Assembly (NCBI GenBank): GCA_937995515.1
Contig: CALKJZ010000018.1
Coordinates: 1-64,000, forward strand
Direction of reading: 5' to 3'
DNA from: an uncultured Sphingomonadaceae bacterium
GTDB lineage: Bacteria > Pseudomonadota > Alphaproteobacteria > Sphingomonadales > Sphingomonadaceae
DNA length: 64,000 bases
In this document: one piece after another, positions 18,342 through 27,684 of the stretch
How the letters are laid out: each line of letters opens with the position of its first letter
Numbering within the stretch: position 1 is the stretch's first letter
Translations under genes and position numbers: made by a program
The notes under the pieces: model-generated
The model's database searches: none
What the model was told of the DNA's origin: nothing
The model's input: the letters and a program-made list of their open reading frames with translations, nothing else

Positions 18342-19679
18342 TCAGGCCAGCGAGCGCCGGACGACAAGGGGCAGCGCAGCGACGAGCGCGTCGATCTCGG
18401 CCTCGGAGGTTGCAAGCGCCGGAGTCACGCGCACGCAGGCGCCGCGCGCCGGGCCCGGGCGCATGACGGCGAGGATCCGGTGCCGCTCGAGAAGCTCCCG
18501 GGCGATCGCCGCATTCTCTTCCGGTCTCACCCGGCCGCGGATCCGGAAGCTGGTGATCCCGGCGTGAAGCGCTGGATCCTCGGGCGTGAGGATCTCAAGA
18601 CCATCGAGGCCCCGCAGCGTCTCGGCCCACCGGGAGCGCAGGGTCCGCAGCCGGTCTTCGCGGGCGGCCGGGCCCATGGACTGAACGAGATCGAGGGCGC
18701 TGGCCAGCGCGAGCCATGCAGCCCAGTCGAGCGTGGCCGGATGCACGCGATCGTCGATCCGGCCTGACGGGGCGGCCCCCGCTGCGGCGTCCTCCGCAAT
18801 GTCATCGAGCCGGCCCGCGCGGATGAAAAAGCCTGCCGTGCCCAGCGGGGCCCCGATCCACTTGTGGCAGTTGAACCCGACAAAATCTGCCCCGAGGCTG
18901 GCCAAGGGCCGCGCAAGCTGGCCAACGCCATGTGCTGCATCGACAATGCAGTCCGCTCCGTGCGCCCTCGCGAGCGCCACAATCTCCGCCACGGGCAAAA
19001 CAAGCCCGGTGCGGTGGCTCACCTCGGTCAGCAGCAGCAGCCGCACCGGGCGCTCCCGCTCGAGAATGGCGGCATAGGCATCGATGAGCGACTGGCGCGT
19101 TGCAGGCTCGGGCAGGGCGATCCGCACATGCCGCGCCCCGCGCTGGCGTGCGAGGCTGGACATCAGGGCGACCATCGCGTCATAGTCAAGATCAGCCGTG
19201 ACCACGGCCTCGCCCGCCCGCAGCGGCCGGTAGCCGAGGATCAGAGCGCGCAGCCCCTCGGTCGCGTTGCGGCACAGCGCCACTTCGCCGGGTGCCACGC
19301 CAAGGAAGCCGGCAAGGCGGCCGCGAACCCGCTCGAGGTCGGGCCACAGCGTGCTGCGGGCATAGAGCGCAGTCTCGCGGCCGAGCCGGTCGGCTGCCGC
19401 GCGCCACGCCGCGCGGACCGGCTGCGCCATCATGCCGAACTGGCCATGCTCGAGATGGACAAGGCCCTTCGGTCTTTCGAAAAGCCTGCCGACTTCGTCC
19501 CAGTCAACCGCGCCGGCGGAGCCCGCATCCGGGGCTGCCGGGCCTTCCGCGCGCGCGGCCGCAGCGACAGTTGGGCCGGCAGCAAGGGCGGCGCCCATTG
19601 CCAGCACGTCACGCCGGCTTGGTGTCCCTTGCCCTCCTGCCGGCCTGCTCAGAAGTCGAGCCCCACGCGGACATACCAT
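18342..19679 (-). CDS. class V aminotransferase (isopenicillin-N-epimerase-like) with Tat-like signal
   Basis: 445 residues from the ATG at 19679. This start was chosen because it keeps a complete signal: SRRDVLAMGAALAAG is a twin-arginine motif plus hydrophobic stretch. The body is a fold-type I PLP enzyme with NATEGLRALI, TEVSHRTGLVLPV, DAAHGVGQL (PLP-binding Asp) and FNCHKWIGAPLGTAGF (Schiff-base Lys). Relatives include isopenicillin N epimerase-like and cysteine-desulfurase-like enzymes. The start overlaps the upstream receptor's 3' end by 31 bases, so the two are cotranscribed. A shorter start at 19598 would remove the Arg pair. Confidence 0.85.
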   Translation of the reverse strand: MVCPRGARLLSRPAGGQGTPSRRDVLAMGAALAAGPTVAAAARAEGPAAPDAGSAGAVDWDEVGRLFERPKGLVHLEHGQFGMMAQPVRAAWRAAADRLGRETALYARSTLWPDLERVRGRLAGFLGVAPGEVALCRNATEGLRALILGYRPLRAGEAVVTADLDYDAMVALMSSLARQRGARHVRIALPEPATRQSLIDAYAAILERERPVRLLLLTEVSHRTGLVLPVAEIVALARAHGADCIVDAAHGVGQLARPLASLGADFVGFNCHKWIGAPLGTAGFFIRAGRLDDIAEDAAAGAAPSGRIDDRVHPATLDWAAWLALASALDLVQSMGPAAREDRLRTLRSRWAETLRGLDGLEILTPEDPALHAGITSFRIRGRVRPEENAAIARELLERHRILAVMRPGPARGACVRVTPALATSEAEIDALVAALPLVVRRSLA

Positions 19680-22060
19680 TGCCCGCCATCGGTATCGTAG
19701 GGCGCGTTTCTTGAATAGATGAGGCCCCGGTTGGCTTGGAAGGTTGCTTCGTCCGGATAGGTGTTGAAGATGTTCTCCGCGCCCGCCGTGAGCCTGAGAT
19801 TGCGCGTCGGCTGCCAGGTCAGCGAGAAGTCGAACAGGGCGATCCCTCCGAACCGCTGGAAAATGTCCCCCGTCGCGTTCCCGGTCACGTCGGTCCACGG
19901 GCCATAGTAGCGCCCACGGGCCAGGAGCTCGAAGGCCCCCACATCGAAGACCAGCGAGCCGGTGGCATTGTGTTCGGGCAGCCGCTTCTCGAAGATGATC
20001 CGCTGGGTTTCGTTGGGGATGGTCGTTGGCCGCTCGGAGGTAACCTTGGTGCGGGTGTAGGAATAGGCAAGGCTGGCGGCGAGCCGACCCGGGCCCACCT
20101 CGCCGCTCCACGAGGCAACCGCGTCAACGCCACTCGTGCGGGTGGAAAAGTCGTTAGTGAAGAACGAGACGGCCGTGAAGTTTGCCGGGTTGGGCGCATC
20201 CGGCGGCACCGGGAACGCACGCGATTCGCCGAAGCGGTCCTTCACGTTGATCCGGTAGAGGTCGAGGGTGATCGTGAGCCCACCGGAGGGCGAAAGCACG
20301 AAGCCGCCGGCGAGGGTTTCCGAGGTCTCAGGGGTGAGCGGCCTTGCGCCGAGCCGGATTGCCAGCGGATCCGAGGGTGACAGGCGGCCGCGCGTGAAGA
20401 CCTGGAGCGTGCGCGTGTCGAGGCCCTGGACGGTGCTGGTCGATCGGAGCTGCGCCGGAGTCGGCGCCCGGAACCCGGTGGACCACGACCCGCGCACGGC
20501 AAGCCACGGCAACATCTCGGCGCGCGCACCGAGCCGGTGATCGAATGTGTCACCAAATTCGGAATAATCCTCGTAGCGCAGGGCGCCAGCCACGGTCAGC
20601 CGCTCGATCGGGTTGGCCTCGACATCGAGGAATGCGCCGATGCTCCGCTGCGACCAGGCGCCGGCCTGCAGGTCGCTGAATCCGGGAAAGCCGTTGGAGT
20701 TCGGGGCAAGCCCTTCACGCGCACCGGGCCCGACTGCATAGGATTCGGGGACCCCGGGCGAGATCCGGTAGGTCTCGACCCGCCGCTGGAGGCCGAGCGC
20801 CACGTTGAGCGGGCGCGCGAGGCCAATGTCGGGCCGCCACACGGCGGCAAGATCGAGGTTGAACTCGCGCTGGCGAAGCTCGCCCAGATAGAAAGACGTC
20901 GGGCTCGCCGGCCCAAGCGACGCATTGACCGTCTCGCGAATATTGTACCGGACCGCGCTGCTGCCCCAGCTGATGCCGCCGTCGAGCCGGAGAGCCGGTG
21001 CGACATCCGCCGACACAGCCGCCGACAGGTGCAGATCCTCGAACTTCGAGCCGAACCGCGGCGTGAAACCCACGGGGAAGATCTGCCGGAAGTTGAACCC
21101 CGGAAAAACCGAGACATTCCGGAATACCCCGGCCGTGCCGTCAGGATTGCGCCAGTTGAAGTCGTTGACCCCTTCGCCGGCGCGGTAGATCACAAAGCCC
21201 TCGAGATTCGCGCCGCCCAGCGGCACGAACAGATTGCCTGCCGCCCGGATGCTGGTGAGGTCTGGCTGGCCCCAGCGCTGAACGGGATCGGGCACCTTGA
21301 GCGATGGGTTGGCAGCCTGGAAGGCGATGGCGTCGGGCCGCTGCCGGGAGCGCGACGTGGCATTGCCGTCGGAGACTTCGGCGCTCACCACAAGGCTTCC
21401 GCCATCGCCGAGCCGAACACCTCCGCGCACCCCGCCCTGCCATGTCGTGCCGTCGCCCGCATAATATTGGCTGGCCTGGGCATAGCCGCGAAAGCCCGTG
21501 CTGCGGTCGAGGATCACGTTGACGACGCCCGCGATGGCGTCGGACCCATATTGGGCCGAGGCGCCGTCGCGCAGCACTTCCACCCGCCCGATTGCAAGTG
21601 TCGGGAGCGAGGAGAGGTCGGGCGCCTGGAAGACGCCCAGAAACGCCGAGCGATGGTAGCGGCGGCTGTTGACGAGAAGGAGGGTATGATCAGGCGACAG
21701 CCCCCGCAGCCGCGCCGGGCGCACGAAGATGAACCCGTCGGAGAGCGGCAGGCGCTGGACATTGAACGAGGGCACCAGCTGCGCCAGCACCGACGCGAAG
21801 TCGCTGCTGATCGAGGCCTGCACGGCTGTGCCTGCCAGCACGTCGATGGGCGCGATGCTCTCGAGCGCGGTCCGCTGGTCCGCGCGTGTGCCGGTCACCA
21901 CCAGCTCCTCGGCGACCAACGTCTCAAGCTTTTCCGCGGCCGTGCCGGCGCGCTGCTGTCCCTGTTCTTCCGCCCTCGCTGCCACGGGCCACGCCGCAAT
22001 CAGGACCACCGCGCCAACCCCTGCCAGCCGTCCTCCACCCGCCATCCCCCGAATGCCCAT
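19649..22060 (-). CDS. TonB-dependent outer-membrane receptor
   Basis: 803 residues from the ATG at 22060. The signal peptide ends PVAARA. The plug domain begins with EELVVTGTRADQRTALESIA and includes RLRGLSPDHTLLLVNSRR and VEVLRDGASAQYGSDAIAG. The barrel ends with WYVRVGLDF, a terminal aromatic residue. It is unlike the receptor at 6854-9163 in sequence. The 3' overlap with the aminotransferase suggests that they handle the same ligand. The ligand is not identifiable. Confidence 0.92.
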   Translation of the reverse strand: MGIRGMAGGGRLAGVGAVVLIAAWPVAARAEEQGQQRAGTAAEKLETLVAEELVVTGTRADQRTALESIAPIDVLAGTAVQASISSDFASVLAQLVPSFNVQRLPLSDGFIFVRPARLRGLSPDHTLLLVNSRRYHRSAFLGVFQAPDLSSLPTLAIGRVEVLRDGASAQYGSDAIAGVVNVILDRSTGFRGYAQASQYYAGDGTTWQGGVRGGVRLGDGGSLVVSAEVSDGNATSRSRQRPDAIAFQAANPSLKVPDPVQRWGQPDLTSIRAAGNLFVPLGGANLEGFVIYRAGEGVNDFNWRNPDGTAGVFRNVSVFPGFNFRQIFPVGFTPRFGSKFEDLHLSAAVSADVAPALRLDGGISWGSSAVRYNIRETVNASLGPASPTSFYLGELRQREFNLDLAAVWRPDIGLARPLNVALGLQRRVETYRISPGVPESYAVGPGAREGLAPNSNGFPGFSDLQAGAWSQRSIGAFLDVEANPIERLTVAGALRYEDYSEFGDTFDHRLGARAEMLPWLAVRGSWSTGFRAPTPAQLRSTSTVQGLDTRTLQVFTRGRLSPSDPLAIRLGARPLTPETSETLAGGFVLSPSGGLTITLDLYRINVKDRFGESRAFPVPPDAPNPANFTAVSFFTNDFSTRTSGVDAVASWSGEVGPGRLAASLAYSYTRTKVTSERPTTIPNETQRIIFEKRLPEHNATGSLVFDVGAFELLARGRYYGPWTDVTGNATGDIFQRFGGIALFDFSLTWQPTRNLRLTAGAENIFNTYPDEATFQANRGLIYSRNAPYDTDGGQWYVRVGLDF

Positions 22061-22896
22061 GCCTGCGCCCCTTCAGCCTTGCCCAAATTCCTGCCGGGTG
22101 CGGCGCTAGGCCTCTTGGGTAACATTGCGGTGTCAGTCTCATGGCAGTTCGGCGATGGCCCTCGACCGCCTCGGCCTGAAGCGACCCCGGCGCGCCTCGC
22201 CCCGGTCCTGCTTCTCGATGCTGCAGACACGCCCGAGCGCCGGTCGTGGCTGGCCGTTGCGGAATGGGGCGCGCGGGCTTTGGCGCCCGTGCCTTGCGAC
22301 GGCAGGGCCGCAGGCGGTGCGGGAGGGCCAATCAGGCGAGGGGTTTTCCGGGGCCGTGCACCGCCTGGCTCCGGGCTTTTGGCCCATGCTTTCCGTGAAG
22401 AGGGGTCTTTGGTTGGCCGCGATCATGGCCGAAGCCTCGACCTCGTCTGCAAGACCAGCCGCAGGCGCCTTCCGGATCGCTCGGAAGACGGCGCAGGGCT
22501 GACAACATCTACCGCCTCGCAGACGGCCGCTTTGCAAGCCTCGATGCGGTGCGCTGGGCGGTGGCCTCGGCGCGCGGCCGGGCCTCGGCATCGGGCCGCC
22601 GGCCCGGCGTGACCCGCTCCGGCCGGACCATCGAGGAGATCGAGGAGACGATCCGGTTCGGCCGGATCAGGGCCTACAAGGCCGAGAAGGAGCGCAAGGC
22701 CCCCGCAACCGCGAAGGCCCGCGAGGCCGACCGGCATCGGCCCCGCTGCCGCGCGCCCGGGGCCGCCAGCGCCCGCGAGGCGCGTGGAGTCGGTCCGCCG
22801 GCACCGCCGCCTGCGGACCGGCTGCCGTCCCATGCCGCGCCATGCCGCGCACGAGGGGAGGCGCGATCGCGCACCGGCGAAATCGAGGGATGGGGC
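22061..22896. other. long gene-poor stretch upstream of TonB receptor
   Basis: About 830 bases. One frame from about 22503 reads a plausible protein end (YRLADGRFASLDAVRWAVAS, then TIEEIEETIRFGRIRAYKAE), but it has no ATG start and runs on through the tRNA gene, so it is not a working gene. It might be the tail of a lost gene. The receptor promoter must lie in the left part, but I did not recognise it. Confidence 0.45.
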
Positions 22897-23003
<107 letters not shown>

Positions 23004-23249
23004 ATGGCTGCGAGCCCTAGGGCACGGCCGCCCAAAGGGCAATGCAGGGCCGACGGTCTGGCTCCGGGTCGCGGCGCCTTGCGTGCGGGTGAGGGCAGGG
23101 TGTACCGCACCGGTCTCGCCTGCGGCACGGTGTCGGCAAGGGTCGGACGGGTCGTGCGCGAAAGCGCACATTCACCTTGCGCCGTCTAGACTCTTGGGGC
23201 TTGGAGCATCACCATCTTTCAAACCATCAGCGAAACCAGGGTCGAGGCC

Positions 23250-23960
23250 ATGCAGAGTTCACGGACAACCACCTCTCAGAGCCCGCGTGTGCGCGCCGGG
23301 AAGGACGTGCCCCGCAAGGCGCCGCTTGCATTTGCGCGCCTTGCCCCGCTCGGAGCGGCGCTGCTTCTTGCCGCCTGTGCAACGCCCTTCCAGGCCAATG
23401 TCACCCGCTTCCACGCGCCCGAGGGCCTCGCCCGCGGGCAGAGCTTCGTGGTGACGCCTGCAAATTCCGAAGGGGGGGAATCGCTCGAGTTCGAAACCTA
23501 CGCCGCCCAGGTGCGCAGCAACCTCGTGGCTCAAGGGTATCGCGAGGCCGGCAGCGCGTCCGAGGCGGACCTCATCGCCCGGTTCAGCTTCGGCTTCGGA
23601 CCGCCGCGCGACCGGCTCGGCACGCGCCCGGGGACGTCGTGGTCCTCCTGGGGGTGGTATGGCCGGCCCTGGGTCGGGCCCGGCTGGTACCCGTGGATGG
23701 GGGCGCGCTTCTACGACCCCTTCTGGGGCTCGGCGTTCGGCCCGGACGAGGTTTATTCCTACACCGACTTCCCGGCCTTCGCGGAACTCGACATTGCGCG
23801 TGCGAAGGGCCGGCGCAACGTGTTCGAGGGCCGGGCCGAAACCAGCACGCGGCAGCCGTCTGCGTCTGCCGTCATCCCGCGGCTGGTCGATGCCCTGTTT
23901 GTGGACTTTCCGGGCGTGTCGGGTGAGACACGGCGGGTGACGCTTCCCGACAAGCGCTGA
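23250..23960 (+). CDS. DUF4136-like lipoprotein
   Basis: 236 residues. A charged N-terminal stretch comes before a hydrophobic signal with lipobox LLAAC at about residue 42, so the true start may be later than the ATG at 23250. After the Cys, FQANVTRFHAPEGLARGQSFVV and a segment like YAAQVRSNLVAQGYREA fit the DUF4136 family. A Trp/Gly/Pro-rich middle stretch (WSSWGWYGRPWVGPGWYPW) follows. An outer-membrane lipoprotein of unknown function is predicted. Confidence 0.8.
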   Translation: MQSSRTTTSQSPRVRAGKDVPRKAPLAFARLAPLGAALLLAACATPFQANVTRFHAPEGLARGQSFVVTPANSEGGESLEFETYAAQVRSNLVAQGYREAGSASEADLIARFSFGFGPPRDRLGTRPGTSWSSWGWYGRPWVGPGWYPWMGARFYDPFWGSAFGPDEVYSYTDFPAFAELDIARAKGRRNVFEGRAETSTRQPSASAVIPRLVDALFVDFPGVSGETRRVTLPDKR

Positions 23961-24073
23961 CCGACAAGCCCTGACCGGCAGGCGCCGTGCCGCCGCCGTG
24001 GGCACTGCGCCAAGTCGGGGCTGCGCCCCGCGGCGGTGGACAGGCGCGGGCGAGCCATGCTCTATCGCGGGCG

Positions 24074-24550
24074 ATGGCAAGCGAGGAGCCCGCGCCGGAT
24101 GTCTATCTCGTCGTGATCGACGGCACGGCCGAGTGCCGCCGCGCGCTCCGCTATGGCGCCTTGCGCGCGCGGAGGACCGGCGGGCGCCTGCGGCTCCTCT
24201 ACGTGATCGAGCCGGCGCAGTTCGTCCAGTGGGGCGCCATCCAGGCCGACATGGAACAGGAAGCGCGCGAGACGGCCGAGCGGCTGCTCGAGGAGGCGGC
24301 ACGCGAGGCCGGCGAGCTGACCGGCGTGGTGGCCGAACGCGAGGTTCGCCATGGCCGGCCGAGCGAGCAGGTTTTTGCTGCGGCAGAAGCGGACCGGGCG
24401 GTGCGCGCCTTGATCCTTGCCGCTGCCACGCGGGGAAGGCCGGGGCCGCTGGTCGAGCATTTCTCCGGCGAGAAGGCCGCGCGGCTTCCCTGCCTTGTGA
24501 CCATCATCCCCGGCGGCCTGTCCGACCGGGATCTCGCCCGGCTTGCCTGA
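24074..24550 (+). CDS. universal stress protein (UspA family)
   Basis: 158 residues from the ATG at 24074; an in-frame GTG at 23987 would add 29 unsupported residues. The protein has the UspA alpha/beta fold: DVYLVVIDGTAECRRALRYG, RLRLLYVIEP, REVRHGRPSEQVFAAAEA and ALILAAATRGRPGP. The ATP-binding Gly motif is only partly kept. It lies just upstream of nfu and is probably cotranscribed with the core operon. Confidence 0.82.
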   Translation: MASEEPAPDVYLVVIDGTAECRRALRYGALRARRTGGRLRLLYVIEPAQFVQWGAIQADMEQEARETAERLLEEAAREAGELTGVVAEREVRHGRPSEQVFAAAEADRAVRALILAAATRGRPGPLVEHFSGEKAARLPCLVTIIPGGLSDRDLARLA

Positions 24551-24613
24551 GCCGCCGGGCTTGATTGCCGGGCAGCGCCCCGCCACATGACGGCGAGGCA
24601 GCTGGAGGACATG

Positions 24614-25171
24614 ATGCTCATCGAGACCGAGCGCACGCCAAACCCCGACACGCTGAAGTTCCTGCCCGGTCGGCCCGTGTCGCCCCACGGGCCGCGGGAT
24701 TTTCCCACGCCGGAATCGGCCCAGGCCTCGCCGCTTGCCAGCGCTCTGTTCGCAATCGGCGACGTGGACCGGGTGTTCCTTGGGGCCGACTTCGTGACCG
24801 TTTCGCGCGCGCCCGGCAGCGCCGACTGGTCGATCCTGAAGCCGCTCATCCTCGAGACGATGGTCTCGGTCTTCTCCTCGGGCGTGCCGCTTGCCGACGA
24901 CGAGGATGGGGCAGACGAGGCGACAGGGGATGACCCGGAGGACGCCCCGATCGTGGCCCAGATCCGCGAGCTGCTCGACACCCGGGTTCGCCCGGCGGTG
25001 GCGGCCGATGGCGGCGATATCGTCTACCGCGGCTTCCAGAAGGGTGTGGTCTATCTCCACCTGCGCGGAAGCTGCGCGGGCTGCCCGTCGTCGACCGCAA
25101 CGCTCAAGGGCGGCATCGAGAACCTTCTGCGCCATTATGTGCCGGAGGTGGTCGAGGTGCGCGCGGTATGA
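24614..25171 (+). CDS. nfu: NifU-like Fe-S scaffold/carrier protein (NFU1 type)
   Basis: 185 residues from the ATG at 24614, five bases after GGAGG. An N-terminal Nfu domain starts ETERTPNPDTLKFLPG. An acidic linker (DDEDGADEATGDDPED) and the C-terminal NifU domain follow, with VAADGGDIVYRGF and the cluster-binding GSCAGCPSST (CxxC). It delivers [4Fe-4S] clusters to target enzymes; MiaB, encoded downstream in the same run, is a typical client class. Confidence 0.93.
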   Translation: MLIETERTPNPDTLKFLPGRPVSPHGPRDFPTPESAQASPLASALFAIGDVDRVFLGADFVTVSRAPGSADWSILKPLILETMVSVFSSGVPLADDEDGADEATGDDPEDAPIVAQIRELLDTRVRPAVAADGGDIVYRGFQKGVVYLHLRGSCAGCPSSTATLKGGIENLLRHYVPEVVEVRAV

Positions 25172-25782
25172 GCGATGATGCGACGCCTCGTGCGCGCGCG
25201 CCCCTTTCCGCCGAGGCGCTCGGCCAGCTGTTCCTCGATGCGCGAACCCACTATGACTGGGAGACGGAGCCGCTCGGCGAGGATCTGTTGCGCCAGCTCT
25301 TCGAGCTGCTGCGCATGGGCCCCACTTCGGCCAATTGCTCGCCTGGACGGTTCCTATTCTGTGCCAGCGCAGAGGCCCGGGCAAGGCTTGCCGACTGTGT
25401 CCTCGAGGGGAACCGCGCGAAGGTGCTGCAGGCACCCGTCACCGTCATCATCGGGATGGATCTCGATTTCGTCGACCATCTTCCGCGGCTGTTCCCGCAC
25501 GCCGATGCCGCAAGCTGGTTCCGCGGCAACCCGGCGCTCATTCGCGAGACAGCGTTGCGCAACAGCACGCTCCAGGGCGCATGGCTGATCATGGCCGCAC
25601 GCAGCCTCGGGCTTGATACCGGGCCGATGTCGGGGTTCGACAAGGAAAAGGTCGATCAGGCCTTCTGGGCCGGCTCGCGGATCGAGACCAACTTCATCTG
25701 TTCGCTTGGCCGCGGCACGGGGCGGAACCTCCATCCGCGCCTGCCCCGCTTCTCGTTCGGCGAGGCGTGCAGCATCGCATGA
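25168..25782 (+). CDS. nitroreductase-fold oxidoreductase, RutE/HadB type
   Basis: 204 residues, overlapping the nfu stop by ATGA. The FMN-binding fold is visible: LRMGPTSANCSPGRFLFC near residue 50, NSTLQGAWLIMAARSLGLDTGPMSGFD, and FICSLGRG near the end. This matches the RutE/malonic semialdehyde reductase subgroup. RutE reduces malonic semialdehyde in uracil breakdown, but no other rut gene is nearby, so the substrate here is open. Confidence 0.85.
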   Translation: MSDDATPRARAPLSAEALGQLFLDARTHYDWETEPLGEDLLRQLFELLRMGPTSANCSPGRFLFCASAEARARLADCVLEGNRAKVLQAPVTVIIGMDLDFVDHLPRLFPHADAASWFRGNPALIRETALRNSTLQGAWLIMAARSLGLDTGPMSGFDKEKVDQAFWAGSRIETNFICSLGRGTGRNLHPRLPRFSFGEACSIA

Positions 25783-26420
25783 GCCGGGAGGGCGGCACGC
25801 TCGTCATCGCAACCGGCCATGCGCTGTCGCTTGCCCACGTGGTGGGGGATGAGGTGATCGGCGAGACGCACGTGGCGCTTTCGGCCGGTCATGCCGAGGC
25901 GCTCGTGCCGGCGCTCGCCGAGCTGCTCGGCGAGCGACACGCCAGCATCCGGCGGATTGTCGTCGAAACCGGGCCGGGAAGCTTCACGGGCCTCAGGGTC
26001 GGGATCGCAGCGGCGCGCGCGCTCGGCCTTGCGTGGCAGGTGCCGGTGCGCGGGGTCGGCTCGGCGGCGCTGGTTGCAGCCGAGGCGCGTGCAGCCGGCG
26101 CTGCCGCGCCGCTCCTGGTCGCGCTCGGGGCACCGCGCGGGCAGGTGTGGCTGCAGGAGGTGGGGCGAGAGCCATGCCCGCCGCCCGGGGCGGCGCGGTC
26201 GCTGGTGCCCGAAGAGGCCGCGGCGCTCGCGCGGGCGTGGCTGGAAGGCGGCGGCGAGGTGGCGGGCTCGGCAGCGGCCGCGCTCGTCGGCCGCCGGGCA
26301 CGGCCGGAGGGCGCGCCGCGCGCCGCGGCCGCGCGCTGGCTCGGCTTTGCCGGGCTTGGCCCGCCAACGCCCGCCTATGTGCGGGCGCCGGGGGCCGCGC
26401 GCACGGCGGTGGGAGCCTGA
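25779..26420 (+). CDS. tsaB: TsaB, tRNA threonylcarbamoyladenosine biosynthesis
   Basis: 213 residues from the ATG at 25779, overlapping the previous stop by ATGA. The TsaB signature is present: VVETGPGSFTGLRVGIAAARALGLA. It is the non-catalytic partner that holds TsaD and TsaE together when t6A37 is made on ANN-decoding tRNAs. It is followed after four bases by rimI, the usual neighbour. Confidence 0.92.
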   Translation: MSREGGTLVIATGHALSLAHVVGDEVIGETHVALSAGHAEALVPALAELLGERHASIRRIVVETGPGSFTGLRVGIAAARALGLAWQVPVRGVGSAALVAAEARAAGAAAPLLVALGAPRGQVWLQEVGREPCPPPGAARSLVPEEAAALARAWLEGGGEVAGSAAAALVGRRARPEGAPRAAAARWLGFAGLGPPTPAYVRAPGAARTAVGA

Positions 26421-26424
26421 GGCC

Positions 26425-26910
26425 TTGGCGACACGCCGGTCGGACGTGCCGGCCATCATCTGGCGCGAGGGCAACCTGCAGGATCTGCCGGCGGTTGCAA
26501 GGCTGGTTGTGCGTGCCTTTGACCCCCGCTTCCGCGAGGGCTGGACAGAGCGCCAGATGGCCGACGTGCTGCTGCTGCCGCGCACCTGGCTGACGCTTGG
26601 CGAACGCGACGGCGCGCCGTTGGCCTTTGCCCTGTGCCGCGAGGTGGTCGGCGAGGTAGAGCTGCTGTTGTGCGCGGTCGACCCGGACTGGCAGCGCCAG
26701 GGCATCGGGCTTGCTCTGCTCGAGGCCGCCATGGCTGCCGCGGTTGCGCGCGGCGCGCGGCGGATGTTCCTCGAGGTGCGCGATTCGAATCTCGCCGCGC
26801 GCGCGCTCTATGCCATGGCCGGGTTTCGGGAGGCCGGTCGACGGCCAGCCTATTACAGGGACGTGACAGGCGGAACAGCCGACGCAATCACGCTGGCAAC
26901 CGAATTCTGA
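26425..26910 (+). CDS. rimI: RimI-type ribosomal protein N-acetyltransferase (GNAT)
   Basis: 161 residues from the TTG at 26425, with GGGAG 9 bases upstream; a GTG at 26446 is the alternative. GNAT fold motifs are CAVDPDWQRQGIGLALLEAAM (acetyl-CoA site Q/RxxGxG/A) and FLEVRDSNLAARALYAMAGF. It acetylates a protein N-terminus, classically ribosomal S18. Its place directly after tsaB supports the name. Confidence 0.88.
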   Translation: MATRRSDVPAIIWREGNLQDLPAVARLVVRAFDPRFREGWTERQMADVLLLPRTWLTLGERDGAPLAFALCREVVGEVELLLCAVDPDWQRQGIGLALLEAAMAAAVARGARRMFLEVRDSNLAARALYAMAGFREAGRRPAYYRDVTGGTADAITLATEF

Positions 26911-27114
26911 AACCCAAAATAGTCCGCCCCTGAGGCGCCGGTTTGATTTGTTCCTTGCGAAAAGCCGCAAAGTTTGCCAGAGGCCACAGGGCCCGTTCAC
27001 CGGCCGTCTATGCAGGCTAGACCACTATGACCAAACAGTCGGTTCTGGCGGTCGGGAAATCGACAGCAAAAGGGTCTGGAATCTCCGTACCGCCCTGTGG
27101 AAGAAAGGAAAAGA

Positions 27115-27540
27115 ATGTCTGCTCCGACACAGCACAGCGATCTCCTGGCGCTCACATCCGACATCGTGTCGAGCCACGTGGCCAACAATACGGTGGCAGT
27201 CAGCGATCTTCCCCAGCTGATCCAGAACGTGTTCGCAACGCTCGCAAGCCTCGGAATGCCCACCCAGCCGGAAAAGCCCAAGCAGGAACCAGCCGTTCCC
27301 ATTCGCTCGTCTGTGAAGCCGGATTACATCGTGTGCCTTGAAGACGGCAAAAAGCTCAAGATGCTGAAGCGTCACCTGATGACAGCCTATGGCCTCACCC
27401 CTGACGCCTATCGCGCCAAGTGGGGTCTGCCGCCCGACTATCCGATGGTGGCGCCCAACTATGCCGAGGCGCGGCGCAAGCTGGCCAAGGAAATCGGCCT
27501 TGGTACCAGCCGCGCCGGCAAGGGCCGCGCGCAGGACTGA
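27115..27540 (+). CDS. mucR: MucR/Ros-family zinc-finger transcriptional regulator
   Basis: 141 residues from the ATG at 27115, with AAGGAAAAG upstream. The N-terminal helical part ALTSDIVSSHVANNTV and the C-terminal block DYIVCLEDGKKLKMLKRHL, MTAYGLTPDAYRAKWGLPP and YPMVAPNYAEARRKLAKEIGLG are typical of MucR. The Cys-His finger (C at VCLED, H at KRHL) binds AT-rich targets. It regulates motility, exopolysaccharide and cell cycle genes in alphaproteobacteria. Its own 200-base leader is less GC-rich, consistent with autoregulation. Confidence 0.93.
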   Translation: MSAPTQHSDLLALTSDIVSSHVANNTVAVSDLPQLIQNVFATLASLGMPTQPEKPKQEPAVPIRSSVKPDYIVCLEDGKKLKMLKRHLMTAYGLTPDAYRAKWGLPPDYPMVAPNYAEARRKLAKEIGLGTSRAGKGRAQD

Positions 27541-27575
27541 TCGCGGCCGCCACCCGCCGCGAGGCGAAACGGCCG

Positions 27576-27605
27576 GGCAGGCGCCTGTGGCGCCCGCCTT
27601 TCCTT
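27576..27605 (+). terminator. intrinsic terminator after mucR
   Basis: GGCAGGCGCC - TGT - GGCGCCCGCC forms a 10-bp stem with one mismatch, followed by TTTCCTT, 36 bases after the mucR stop. Confidence 0.6.
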
Positions 27606-27684
27606 GCCCTTGCGGTGCGCGCGCACTATGTCGGCTGCGTGCGCGCCACGGCGGGTGCGCCGAACGGATGGGTGGCCGCGATCG

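Noticed and set aside
26425..26910. Starting rimI far upstream at 25891
   Set aside because: That would overlap most of tsaB in another frame; GNAT homology begins only near 26450.
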